Positions 34,801 to 42,063 of a DNA stretch of 51,689 nucleotides are shown piece by piece (within the stretch, counting starts at the first letter, position 1; each line of letters opens with the position of its first letter). Made by a program: the position numbers and the translations under genes. Below the pieces are notes generated by a model, which had not been told where the DNA came from, searched no databases, and worked only from the letters and a program-made list of their open reading frames with translations. The stretch comes from Chitinophaga sp. GbtcB8 (GTDB taxonomy: Bacteria; Bacteroidota; Bacteroidia; Chitinophagales; Chitinophagaceae): NCBI RefSeq assembly GCF_019091455.1, contig NZ_JAGXJN010000047.1, positions 1 through 51,689 of the forward strand. The letters are read 5' to 3'.

Positions 34801-36232
34801 AATGTATCGCGCCTTCCAATAAGCCATTCAGCGAAGGTTTGGGCGCTACCAGTTTGATGGCGTCAAAATTCCCATCACCTAAATTACTTTTGTAATACCA
34901 GGCGCTGGCCTGTTCGGTGAGAACACCGGCTATCCCTTCATTGTAGAGATCTATCCATTGGTAATAACCATCGTTGATATCTGCAGGTATATTATCAATG
35001 CTCAGGGTCCTGACCGTTGGATCCCAGGCCAGGGGCTCGTAGGAAAAAGCTATGGGCGGCACAGCTTTTTCCGAATAAGTACCATCTGCCTTACGGATAT
35101 ATCCTTTTTGCGTTACTGATTGCAGGAAAGTGAAAGTAGTGCTGGTATTATACTCCATATGCATGGCGCTTACCAGGCAAGGTCTTGGGCCCAGCTCCGT
35201 AAAATGGTGGAACATAAGCAACCGGCTGCAAAGGCGGCAGGTCCTTATCTCAAAACCGGCGCGGTAATCTGAAAAGGGATCCTGCCGACATAACCAGCCT
35301 TTATCATCATTGGGTTGGGGGTCGGTTATGTCGTGCTCCCCGTAATCCAATACCAGCTCTAATAAATACTCAATACTGTTCAGGAAGCTGTCCCAATTGG
35401 CGAGGTTAATGCTGCTCCTGTTGAAGTGTACCTTATTGCCGTACCTGATACGTTTCAGGTACACATTAGTGCAGGCGGCAGTATCATTCAGCCGGTTGCG
35501 TTCCTGTATTTGCGGGTGCACATTTGTTTTATCTTCCTGTTTATAGGCAAACTGGAAACAGTTGCCTTTATCATCATAACTAAATTCCAGCAACCATTTA
35601 AAAATCATGGCAGGACCGGCGGGGTTGTACAGCTGTGCTGATTTACTTTTTCCAAAGATCAGCACACTATTATCGCCGGTGGTAGCTTTCCAATATACGT
35701 TGCCGTTAGCTTCCGTGATCTTTTCTATACGTGCATAACCGCCTTCTACCCTTGGCCGGTAACGGGCTATGGTAGCGCCGTCTATAATTTGCTCATCTTT
35801 TACCCAATTGCCTGCTTCCTCTTCTTTATATACCGGCACCAGGTCTTCTGCGCCGGAGAAGATAAAAACATCTTCCTCATCATTGTACCGGGGCAGCTGT
35901 TTATCTGTTCTGCGGGCAATAGCTACCGGCGCGGCATCCCAGCCCAATCCAAAAACACTGTTACCGCTGCCGGAATTATAACCCAGCGACATAACAGGTA
36001 CAAAACCATTCCGGGATGGGGAAAAAGGAAAAGGGAAGCTGTAACCGGCAGTGCCATTGGCGGCATTTACGGCAAATTTATCGTCAATGGACTTTATTCC
36101 CCCGCCGCTTTTGGGTAAGCTGATCTGCGGAACGGATAACGTGGTATAACCACCTTTGCTTTTTTCGTTGCTGGTAGCAGCAGGCGTTACCGGCTGTTTG
36201 TTCACCCGGGATGTAGCAATCTCTTTTTCCAT
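28877..36232 (-). CDS. Tc-toxin B+C fusion / RHS polymorphic toxin
   Basis: 2451 residues. N-terminal SpvB domain (LPKSGGGIKSIDDKFAVN, then LSYNSG-like GYNSGSGNSVFGLGW; about residues 35-350) with an FG-GAP/VCBS stretch, TcdB-type middle domains (about 650-1050), RHS/YD repeats (about 1450-2030) and the RHS core end DPIGVNGGMNLYRYCSNNP near 2052. This unites the B and C subunits that form the toxin cocoon of Tc complexes. The variable part (about 2090-2451) has a hydrophobic Gly/Ala segment, a Ser/Pro-rich linker and a final domain of about 150 residues with GTHGD (His2369), FFRED and WCYS (Cys2445). No TcA pore gene and no signal peptide in the window. The final domain is unrecognised. Confidence 0.9.
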   Translation of the reverse strand: MEKEIATSRVNKQPVTPAATSNEKSKGGYTTLSVPQISLPKSGGGIKSIDDKFAVNAANGTAGYSFPFPFSPSRNGFVPVMSLGYNSGSGNSVFGLGWDAAPVAIARRTDKQLPRYNDEEDVFIFSGAEDLVPVYKEEEAGNWVKDEQIIDGATIARYRPRVEGGYARIEKITEANGNVYWKATTGDNSVLIFGKSKSAQLYNPAGPAMIFKWLLEFSYDDKGNCFQFAYKQEDKTNVHPQIQERNRLNDTAACTNVYLKRIRYGNKVHFNRSSINLANWDSFLNSIEYLLELVLDYGEHDITDPQPNDDKGWLCRQDPFSDYRAGFEIRTCRLCSRLLMFHHFTELGPRPCLVSAMHMEYNTSTTFTFLQSVTQKGYIRKADGTYSEKAVPPIAFSYEPLAWDPTVRTLSIDNIPADINDGYYQWIDLYNEGIAGVLTEQASAWYYKSNLGDGNFDAIKLVAPKPSLNGLLEGAIHFQDLEARGQQFLVSNGLQGYYELDDNKEWMPFKSFNEIPNINLQDPNLKLLDLNGDGRPDILISEERVFTWYASKGKEGYERNHTAPKPFDEEKGPNIIFADSTQSVVLADMSGDGLMDIVRIRNSSIVYWPNLGYGKFGAKVSMGNAPVFDTNEDFNPQYVKLADIDGSGTTDIVYIGHHTFKVYFNQSGNSWSDANIINGVEPLPFSPMDAYCPVTIVDLLGKGTGCIVWSSPLPQYAGTLRYIDLMAGRKPHVMTAYKNNMGKEVAIHYMSSTYFYLQDKKAGTPWITQLPFPVQCVSKVEVMDQVQRTRFTSQYTYHHGYYDHAEREFRGFGRVDQVDTEDFEQYKKLANPNGNVQLVDASFHQPPVLTKTWYHTGAFLDKEKIFNQFAGEYYQNNSVEEHTLQDPALPANLTLDEWREALRACRGMPLRTEVYTPDGSAQQDVPYTTSFHSCFIQFLQPRLQNQYAVFKVQESEVLTYTYERNPADPRITHSMTLEVDETGNVLKAAAISYGRKTTNADLTATEQAAQSKTLIVFSDNKVTNKIDTITDYHLPLPCEALTWEITGLQPAAGNYFAINEIKNAFTAAASIPFHALPTPGKTEKRLMVFTRSLLMKNDGSGPLPLGVMESLALPYETYKLSLTPALRDLIFGDKVNDDLLLQQGKYVHLDDDNYWIPGGTQTLDPAHFYQATTLTDPFGYKTQIGYDAAYRFFVQQTSDMLGGKSEVAGFNYRTLSPYLMLDINGNRTGVRTDELGLVLSSFVMGKENENKGDEMDTTTAEASANDQPSVSITYDLTNYQDNAKPNYAKTTARETHFHDSPQSITQTAYAYVNGSGQTLMQKIQAPDLRWIGNGRTIINNKGLPVKQYEPYFSTTFEFEDNKELVERGVSPILYYDSAGRLVRTEQPDGTFSKVEFDPWMERSFDRNDTVLESQWYKDRITTPVPAIATPEEIAAANKTAAHANTPGTTHLDAQGVTFITIADNGTDGKYKTTSLKDLAGNIRSITDARGNVVMQYKCDMLGAQLYQLSMDAGERWTINDVMGKALKNLDSRGHQFRYEYDTLHRPLKTFLQTDTAAEICTEKTLYGEGLPDDKALNLRGKPYQHFDSAGMVTNITFDFKGNLLQSARQLCNEYKTNINWNTNAALEPATYTYVTVFDALNRAIKVTAPDQSILMPSFNETGQLSKLEVQLQGAAVKTTFIKTVTYNAKGLRESIAYGNNTATAYKYDPRTLRITQIQTTAKNGTDLLQKLLYTYDPVGNITTIKDNAQQTIFFNNNVVSPACDYTYDAVYRLSKASGREHIGQNQPSSPFDESRINLPQPGDGAALRNYNQSYAYDAVGNILQMIHAAGAGSWTRTYNYETRNNRLHSQTTGSSTETFTYDEHGNITALAHLPSLTWDDKDELRQVSLGGGGTAYYVYDSSGQRIRKVIERQGGIKEQRLYLGVIELFQRTDNANKVQESTSTLHIMDSGARLAMVETRTVIAGAAASQQLTRYQYSNHLGSAALELDENATVISYEEYHPYGTTAYQAMNAAINAAHKRYRYTGMERDEETGLQYHGARYYLPWLARWLSADPIGVNGGMNLYRYCSNNPVIRMDVLGTDDSQFQWAKSAEENKTRHERLIGLLQILDGHIYYRKSQIKDILAKFGDDKVLLHYGFDGDDWHTQMGLQKSVISAIRRYDSAYTGNASFVSLPDDKAAKAKEQKEAIWQANVRGYEYVTGSVFAGIASGVARIFTDDPEKIAGAAGLGAAIEGAGLPLATGIATKVRDNARQEQQQKAEAKARDLVAPSSSGQRPSSPPNPTSANTTAGATGPAPTDDIKDLKSAVDIGGTRIFYGNPPGGAPPIAACFKGNNITFDSVTDAYGVRLVLEHLERKNPGAHVYAGAGTHGDTTGDWVATSPDPTYIERSFFREDKGTMAQGRLPGLGARFVFDVSKPAQASSFLSAEKAADQAPPGTVFTMANWCYSTAKK

Positions 36233-36413
36233 TGGAAAACAGAAGGGGTTTAACTGTCAATAATTTGGGGCCATTATGTAATCTGAACATTTCCATACTA
36301 ATAGCAGGAAACAAGAGCAAGTAAATAAAAAAGCAGCGTACAAACAGGGGTATCTAACAGGTGGCGGCGCGGGGATGATCAAAGGCAGGAGCGGGTTTAC
36401 AAACGGCCAAATA

Positions 36414-37097
36414 TTAATCCAGCACAAAGCGGTATCCTACCCCTTTGATAGTGAGGATCTGGAGGTTTTCATCCTCTTTCAGATGCACCCGCAGGCGGGT
36501 GATGTACACGTCCAGGTTGCGGCTATTGAAAAAGGAATCGTGGCCCCAGAGCAGATCCAGGATATTTTTCCGGTTAATGATGCCGTTGCGGTTCTCATAC
36601 AGGATACGCAGCAGCTCACTTTCCCGGTACGACAGCTTTTTTTCCTCCAGGCCATTGGACAGCAACTGCCGGTTGGTATAAAAACGGAACTTGCCCATGC
36701 GGATGGGGTCATTGGAAGGAACGGGCGCATTTTCTGTTTTGCGCAATACATTTTTTATACGTGCGATCAGCTCTTCCATGCTGAAAGGTTTACGGATATA
36801 ATCGTTACCGCCGAGCGTAAAACCCTTTACCAGGTCGTCTGTTTGCGTTTTGGCCGTGAGGAATAAAATGGGTACTTCTGTATCGATGGCACGGATCTCT
36901 TCTGCAATCTCAAAACCATCTTTATTGGGCAGCATTACATCCAGCACACATACGGTGGGCTTCACTTCTTTGAACAGCGACAGCGCATTGGCGCCATCCC
37001 GCTCCATAATAACCTCAAAGCCGCGCCGCTGCAGGCTTTCCTTTACGATCTTTCCCAGTGATATTTCGTCTTCAACGTATAAGATCTTTATACTCAT
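36414..37097 (-). CDS. OmpR-family response regulator
   Basis: 227 residues. Receiver domain 1-120 with acidic Asp10/Glu11, phospho-acceptor Asp53 (VLDVMLPNKDG) and Lys in LTAKTQ. DNA-binding winged helix from about 130 (RESELLRILYENRNGIINRKNIL; ITRLRVHLKED; GVGYRFVLD). The start codon overlaps the kinase stop (ATGA at 37094-37097). Candidate binding sites are present upstream of the GLPGLI gene and the OMP_b-brl gene; see those entries. Confidence 0.95.
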   Translation of the reverse strand: MSIKILYVEDEISLGKIVKESLQRRGFEVIMERDGANALSLFKEVKPTVCVLDVMLPNKDGFEIAEEIRAIDTEVPILFLTAKTQTDDLVKGFTLGGNDYIRKPFSMEELIARIKNVLRKTENAPVPSNDPIRMGKFRFYTNRQLLSNGLEEKKLSYRESELLRILYENRNGIINRKNILDLLWGHDSFFNSRNLDVYITRLRVHLKEDENLQILTIKGVGYRFVLD

Positions 37098-38635
37098 TTT
37101 ACATTATTTTTTTCCGATGCGATACGGCGGTTCCTGTCATAATGAATAACCGGCGCCTCTATAAAAGGTATCTTTACAGAGAATGTGCTGCCTTTATGCA
37201 GCTCACTTTCCACCTCTATAAAACCCATATGGCTCATTACAATATGGGCTACATAACTTAATCCCAACCCATAACCTTTTATATTATGCCGGTTACCACT
37301 GGGTATACGGAAGAACTTTTCAAAGATGCGGTTCTTATATTCTTTGGCTATGCCTATACCGTTGTCGGTTACACGTATTTCCAGGTAATTCTTATGATCA
37401 ATAATGTGGATCAGGATCTCCGGATCTTTGGTGCTGTATTTTAAGGCATTATCCAGCAGGTTGTATAATACGCTGGTCATATGCAGCTTATCGGCAGTAA
37501 TAATAAAGTTGGTACCGGTAGCTTTTAATGTAGTAGTGGCCTGTTGTTTTTCAAACTGCAGCTTCATGGATACCATCACGCTGCGTGCCAGCTCCCTGAT
37601 ATCAAACTGTTCTTTGTTCAGAGCAATTTCCCTGTTCTCAAACATTGACAGCTTCAGCACTTTATCAACAAGCAAAGCCAGGCGCTGCATTTCATTGGCA
37701 GATATATCCAGGTATTCCTGGGTGGTTTGCGGATCATCCAGCGCATCAAAATTGCGCAGGGCTTCAATGGCTACGCTTACAGTGGCAATGGGCGTTTTCA
37801 GCTCATGCGTCATGTTGCTGATAAAATCATTCTTCAGCTGCGCCAGCTTTTGCTGTTGTTTAAGATTACGGTATAACAGCAAAAAAGATAATACCGTTAC
37901 TCCCAGCAGCAGGCATGAAATACTGATAGGCTGGCTGATACGTTTTAACAGGTACCAGGTATTGTCTTCAAACACCAGCTGGTAGGTAACAGGTTTTGTA
38001 AAACCAATGGTTACGGAATTGGCGTCCAGCTCATCGGGGAACGGGCTGAAATCCCTTTTTGTAGTATCCACCGGTATTTCAAGAACGCTAAAGGGTACGT
38101 TGATCTGTTCCCTTGCCAGCACTCTGCTATATTGCCTGGCAACATCCTTTATTGTAATGGAATCGCTCAGGGAATCTACACCAGACAGGAACTCAACGGT
38201 CCTTTTACCGGGAGGGCCCGGAGGACCGGGGCTGGCCAGCCTGTACTGCACATTCACGGAATCACTCCCGCTGACAATTCCGTCTTTCACGGCTACCACC
38301 ATGGCACGCCGCAAGCCAGGCATTCTTCCCACTATCATATCCCTGTCCCTTTCATCCAATACACGGGAAATGCTGATCATGCCCTGCCGCTCATGAATGC
38401 GTATATTATTGGGATTGGCTTTCAGTTTAGTAGCCTGCAGGCGGAAAATGGTTTCGCGGAACAGCACATTGGTGCGGGCAGTGAACAGCTGCCGCTCTTC
38501 ACGGTAATTCTTCCTGAGCCAATACACCTGGAAGGCTGTAATAACCAGGATGGTAAAGACTATCAGGACAGCAGTAACCGGTATGGAGATCTTATATCGC
38601 AACAGCAATGTGTTTATAAGCGCAAAATACATCAA
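37094..38635 (-). CDS. Two-component sensor histidine kinase
   Basis: 513 residues. Membrane segments at about 17-39 and 236-255 enclose a periplasmic sensor domain of about 195 residues with no recognised fold; it contains a short collagen-like PGPPGPPG stretch (137-144). Phospho-acceptor His277 (SNMTHELKTP), N box LYNLLDNALKYS, G1 DNGIGI, F box FEKFFR, G2 GYGLGLSY. Pairs with the response regulator by a 4-nt overlap. It is divergent from the GLPGLI gene, and a TTAAC box lies 34 bp upstream of its start, so it may also be autoregulated. Confidence 0.94.
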   Translation of the reverse strand: MMYFALINTLLLRYKISIPVTAVLIVFTILVITAFQVYWLRKNYREERQLFTARTNVLFRETIFRLQATKLKANPNNIRIHERQGMISISRVLDERDRDMIVGRMPGLRRAMVVAVKDGIVSGSDSVNVQYRLASPGPPGPPGKRTVEFLSGVDSLSDSITIKDVARQYSRVLAREQINVPFSVLEIPVDTTKRDFSPFPDELDANSVTIGFTKPVTYQLVFEDNTWYLLKRISQPISISCLLLGVTVLSFLLLYRNLKQQQKLAQLKNDFISNMTHELKTPIATVSVAIEALRNFDALDDPQTTQEYLDISANEMQRLALLVDKVLKLSMFENREIALNKEQFDIRELARSVMVSMKLQFEKQQATTTLKATGTNFIITADKLHMTSVLYNLLDNALKYSTKDPEILIHIIDHKNYLEIRVTDNGIGIAKEYKNRIFEKFFRIPSGNRHNIKGYGLGLSYVAHIVMSHMGFIEVESELHKGSTFSVKIPFIEAPVIHYDRNRRIASEKNNVK

Positions 38636-38668
38636 ATGTATTACTTCCCTTTTCCAACCGGCCGAACA

Positions 38669-38734
38669 TTAACCTAAATTAACATTAAAGCAAGGCATGT
38701 TAACCTGCGTTGCAACAGGAACGGCCTAGCTTAG
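38669..38734 (+). promoter_or_regulatory. Putative response-regulator box and promoter of the GLPGLI gene
   Basis: TTAACC at 38669, TTAACATTAA from 38679, GCAAGGC at 38690-38696 and a third TTAACC at 38700-38705; then a -7 element TAGCTTAG at 38727-38734, 21 nt after the third TTAACC. The first 28 bp match the site at 46079-46106 (minus strand) at 24 of 28 positions, with identical spacing of all parts. Half-sites one helical turn apart are what OmpR-family regulators bind. Confidence 0.72.
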
Positions 38735-38752
38735 TTCCATAAAATATATTAC

Positions 38753-39556
38753 ATGAAAAAGATAATCCTTACCTTTTCTACGGGCCTGTTGATACTGGCT
38801 GCACATGGGCAGCAAACACAAGGCCGGGTAGTGTATGAGCGTACCATACAGTTGAAGATGGACTTCCAGGGAATGGGTGATGAGGCCACACATGCCATGC
38901 CCAGTACTCATAAAGAAAAGCTGGAAGTATTGTTTGGCAATAATCAGTCGCTACGCCGCGCAGTGGAAGAAGAAACCCCGGATGAAATGGCGGAAAGTGC
39001 AGGCGGCGGCCTGCATATACGCATGGATGTAGCCGGCGACAACGACATCATCTATAATAATTTTAGTACCGGCCAATCCGTGGAGCAACGCGAGTTTGGC
39101 CCGAAGAATTATATTATTTCAGACAGCATTGCACACCTGCACTGGAAGCTGACGGGCGAAACTACTACTATCCTCAATTATCCCTGCCAGCAGGCCATTA
39201 CACAACGTATCAGTAAACATATGATGACCTCTATGGAAAATGGTGAAATGAAAAACCGGGAAGTAGCTGATACCGCCAATATTATTGCCTGGTTTACGCC
39301 GGCTATTCCTGTACCGGCCGGGCCGGAGCTCCAGGGACAATTACCAGGGCTGATACTGGGCCTTGATATTCATGATGGGCGTGTGATGTATAAAGCTGTA
39401 GAAGTAGCTCCGCAAGCGGATCTGGGCGCGGTGAAAGCGCCATCCAGGGGGAAGAAGGTAACGGCAAGTGAGTTTGAAGCGGAAAGGGAGAAGATGATGG
39501 CGGAGATGCAGAAGAATGCTGGAAAAGGGAGGAATATGATTAGGATTGGAGGATAA
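38753..39556 (+). CDS. GLPGLI-family protein
   Basis: 267 residues with a signal peptide (FSTGLLILAAHG). The family-naming element is GQLPGLILGLDI (about 195-206). Other parts (VVYERTIQLKMDF, INYPCQQA-like LNYPCQQAITQ) fit the family, which is confined to Bacteroidota and of unknown biochemical function. It is divergent from the two-component system and shares its promoter box with the OMP_b-brl gene at 43212. Both proteins end in similar residues (NMIRIGG here, MRMIGG there). It probably works at the outer membrane together with that protein. Confidence 0.9.
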   Translation: MKKIILTFSTGLLILAAHGQQTQGRVVYERTIQLKMDFQGMGDEATHAMPSTHKEKLEVLFGNNQSLRRAVEEETPDEMAESAGGGLHIRMDVAGDNDIIYNNFSTGQSVEQREFGPKNYIISDSIAHLHWKLTGETTTILNYPCQQAITQRISKHMMTSMENGEMKNREVADTANIIAWFTPAIPVPAGPELQGQLPGLILGLDIHDGRVMYKAVEVAPQADLGAVKAPSRGKKVTASEFEAEREKMMAEMQKNAGKGRNMIRIGG

Positions 39557-39671
39557 ATTAAAGTACCTTAATTAAGATGGCTAATGCCTGAAAGGGATCT
39601 TTTAAGGTGAAACGATCTTTGGGAGGTGTTGGCGAAAAGAAGTTGTTAAGCCGGTAAATCAAAAGTTTCCA

Positions 39672-40559
39672 TTGGCAAGTGTGCAAAGCAAATTATTCAA
39701 GGTTCTGTTAAGACTGATCAATAAAAAGGGCAATGTAGGTACAATTGCACTGACAAAGACCCGTTTTTATGATTGCCCGGAGCCGCCTCCAAGCGTGAAG
39801 AAGGCCTGTTATGTCCGGAAGTCGCAGATACAGGGGCATAATGTGTTTACATTAGAACCTAAAGGAGTAGATAGCGCCAAACATGTACTTTATTTACACG
39901 GAGGCGCCTATACGCAAAATTTCCTGGTACTCCATTGGTGGTTCCTGGCAAAATTGGCCCGGAAAGCTCATTGTATTATTACCGCACCCGATTATCCACT
40001 GGCTCCGAAACATACTTATACTGACACCTTTGAGATGGTATCCACTCTCTACAGACAGCTGATCACGATGGCAGCCCATTCCCAGCTAACTATTATGGGT
40101 GATTCGGCCGGCGGGGGCCTTGCGTTGGCATTGGCTCAAAAAATGAAGGTTGAGCAGGTATGCCCACCCGGCCAGATCATCCTTCTTTCTCCCTGGTTGG
40201 ATATTACCCTTGCCAACCCGGCTATCTCTGAGATAGAAGCCGAAGATCTTTTCCTGAATAAAGAACGGCTTCAACGGGCCGGTCTGCTCTATGCCGGTGG
40301 CGCCCAACCCGATCACTATTTACTCAGCCCCATCAACGGCCCTTTGGATGGGTTGGGTATAATATCTGTTTTTGTGGGTTCAAATGAAATTCTCGTGGCC
40401 GATACCCGACGGCTACGATCACTGGCCGGCTCAATGGGGATCAAATTCAATTATTATGAATACGCCGGTATGATGCATGATTGGATGTTGCTTAACTTCC
40501 CTGAGTCAAAGCAGGCGGCCCGGCAAATTGTTGATCTGCTGAATCCAATTCAGGTATGA
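39672..40559 (+). CDS. Alpha/beta hydrolase of the HSL (hormone-sensitive lipase-like) family
   Basis: 295 residues. Oxyanion-hole motif HGGAY (76-80), nucleophile Ser145 in GDSAGGG, candidate Asp in VGSNEILVADTRRL and His in YAGMMHDW. Start is TTG at 39672 (or GTG at 39681); no ATG is available in frame, which is unusual here. No signal peptide. An esterase/lipase or acylglycerol deacylase acting on a short or medium acyl ester. Its stop overlaps that of the convergent acyltransferase-like gene by 10 bp; the next two genes are also lipid-type. Confidence 0.88.
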   Translation: MASVQSKLFKVLLRLINKKGNVGTIALTKTRFYDCPEPPPSVKKACYVRKSQIQGHNVFTLEPKGVDSAKHVLYLHGGAYTQNFLVLHWWFLAKLARKAHCIITAPDYPLAPKHTYTDTFEMVSTLYRQLITMAAHSQLTIMGDSAGGGLALALAQKMKVEQVCPPGQIILLSPWLDITLANPAISEIEAEDLFLNKERLQRAGLLYAGGAQPDHYLLSPINGPLDGLGIISVFVGSNEILVADTRRLRSLAGSMGIKFNYYEYAGMMHDWMLLNFPESKQAARQIVDLLNPIQV

Positions 40560-41950
40560 AATATCCGCTTAAAAAGGGAGACCAGATTCCAGTTAAACGG
40601 TCTTTTCCGTAGCTTTTCCTTTTTTCTCTCAGCCGGTGATGCTATTTCTTCCTTTTGCAGGTTGCCATATTGCCGGAAACCAACGGATATCCCTTGCTGC
40701 TCTAAAATTTCCAAGAATTGCTGCTCCACTTTATCGGAGGCGGTAATGTTGGAAAAGCCCAGCAATAGTTTATTGTCAAAGCCAACCACTCCGCAGTTGA
40801 CTTTGAGTGTTTTATTAGGCGGAGGGGGTATAAAAACAAAATGATCGATAAACCTGTTGAGGTTCGATGGAAGATCGATCCTTCCCAGGTTGGTGACCAC
40901 GCCGCTGTAACGGCTTGTTCCGAAAGAATAGAGTTTTGCAAACAACAACGATTTAATAAATAAGGGTATGGATTTTACAAACGGATTCTTTTCTCCGCCC
41001 ACATTGCGGGAAAGAATCTTAGCTATTAGCTTTTGATCTGTCTCCAACCGCATCAGGTGATAAACTGTTTTAATGATCTCTTCAAAACTGTAATGCCCCA
41101 GCCGGAGATCGATCTCCGGCAGTACATATAGCGAGAAATTCCGCATGGACCTGGTAGGATATATCTTCCGAAGGTTGACAGGTACTTCTATCCTGAATAT
41201 TTTACGACTGGTCCGTTTTCTCAACGCGGGTAACGATTCGTAGATGTTTTGTAACGCTAAAAGATATACAGAAATTAGGTACTCCGTCAGGCTGACGCCG
41301 TATCCCTTTGCTTTCTTCGATATTTTGTCAACAGGCATCTCCATGATGGATATGTGGAGGTGCGGAGGTCTTTGTACAGGAAACGGCAGATGGAAGGCTG
41401 AACGAAAAGTCATCGGGGCAGAAACGGTTTTCCTGAAATAACGTTTATAAGCATCTTCATACTCTTCTTCCGCGGGTATTTCCCCCGGACGCAGGTAGGA
41501 TAGCCCTGCAGGAAGCGGAACGTCCACATTTTCAAAATAGACCAGCAAAAGCGATTTGAGGAACTCAAATGCGCCGGAAGCATCTGTTAATATATGGGAG
41601 AACTCAACATTAATGGAATAGTCCCCTGCCAGCACCCTGAACATCAGGTCTTTTTTATGAAAGGACCGGCAGGGATAACCGGTATCAGCTTCCACGCGCA
41701 GCGGTAGCTCATAATGCTGCAGATAAAACCAGAAAAAACCGGCTTTTAGTTTTACTTTATAATAGGGAAACCTGTCTTCAAAGGCGTGCGCGGCCTTTAG
41801 CAGCTGTTCCCGGTTCACCTTTTCTTTCAGGACCACACTAAGACGGAAAACGGATGTCAGCTCCCGGGTCCGGATGGCCGGGTAGATCTTTGCTGCGTTA
41901 TCGAGGCGTAGCCAGAATTCGTCATGCATTGTGGGCCGTCGTTCCTTCAT
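40550..41950 (-). CDS. Condensation-domain/alcohol acyltransferase-like protein
   Basis: 466 residues. The chloramphenicol-acetyltransferase-like fold is suggested by HILTDASG at His119-Asp123-Gly126, a form of the HxxxDG catalytic motif, followed by a helix GAFEFLKSLL, and by the C-terminal NLGRIDLPSNL (solvent-channel type strand). Such proteins esterify alcohols with acyl-CoA or acyl carriers (wax ester, PapA or NRPS condensation relatives). Substrate not visible. A neighbouring hydrolase and a desaturase suggest lipid assembly. Start: ATG at 41950. Confidence 0.75.
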   Translation of the reverse strand: MKERRPTMHDEFWLRLDNAAKIYPAIRTRELTSVFRLSVVLKEKVNREQLLKAAHAFEDRFPYYKVKLKAGFFWFYLQHYELPLRVEADTGYPCRSFHKKDLMFRVLAGDYSINVEFSHILTDASGAFEFLKSLLLVYFENVDVPLPAGLSYLRPGEIPAEEEYEDAYKRYFRKTVSAPMTFRSAFHLPFPVQRPPHLHISIMEMPVDKISKKAKGYGVSLTEYLISVYLLALQNIYESLPALRKRTSRKIFRIEVPVNLRKIYPTRSMRNFSLYVLPEIDLRLGHYSFEEIIKTVYHLMRLETDQKLIAKILSRNVGGEKNPFVKSIPLFIKSLLFAKLYSFGTSRYSGVVTNLGRIDLPSNLNRFIDHFVFIPPPPNKTLKVNCGVVGFDNKLLLGFSNITASDKVEQQFLEILEQQGISVGFRQYGNLQKEEIASPAERKKEKLRKRPFNWNLVSLFKRIFHT

Positions 41951-42063
41951 AAAGAATATTGTTAAATGCCTGCATCAAATATTTTACCAATTTGTAATAG
42001 CTACAGTTATGCAATAGCACAATATTTGCAGAAGTTACTATATATATTTTAAAATGCACCTAA

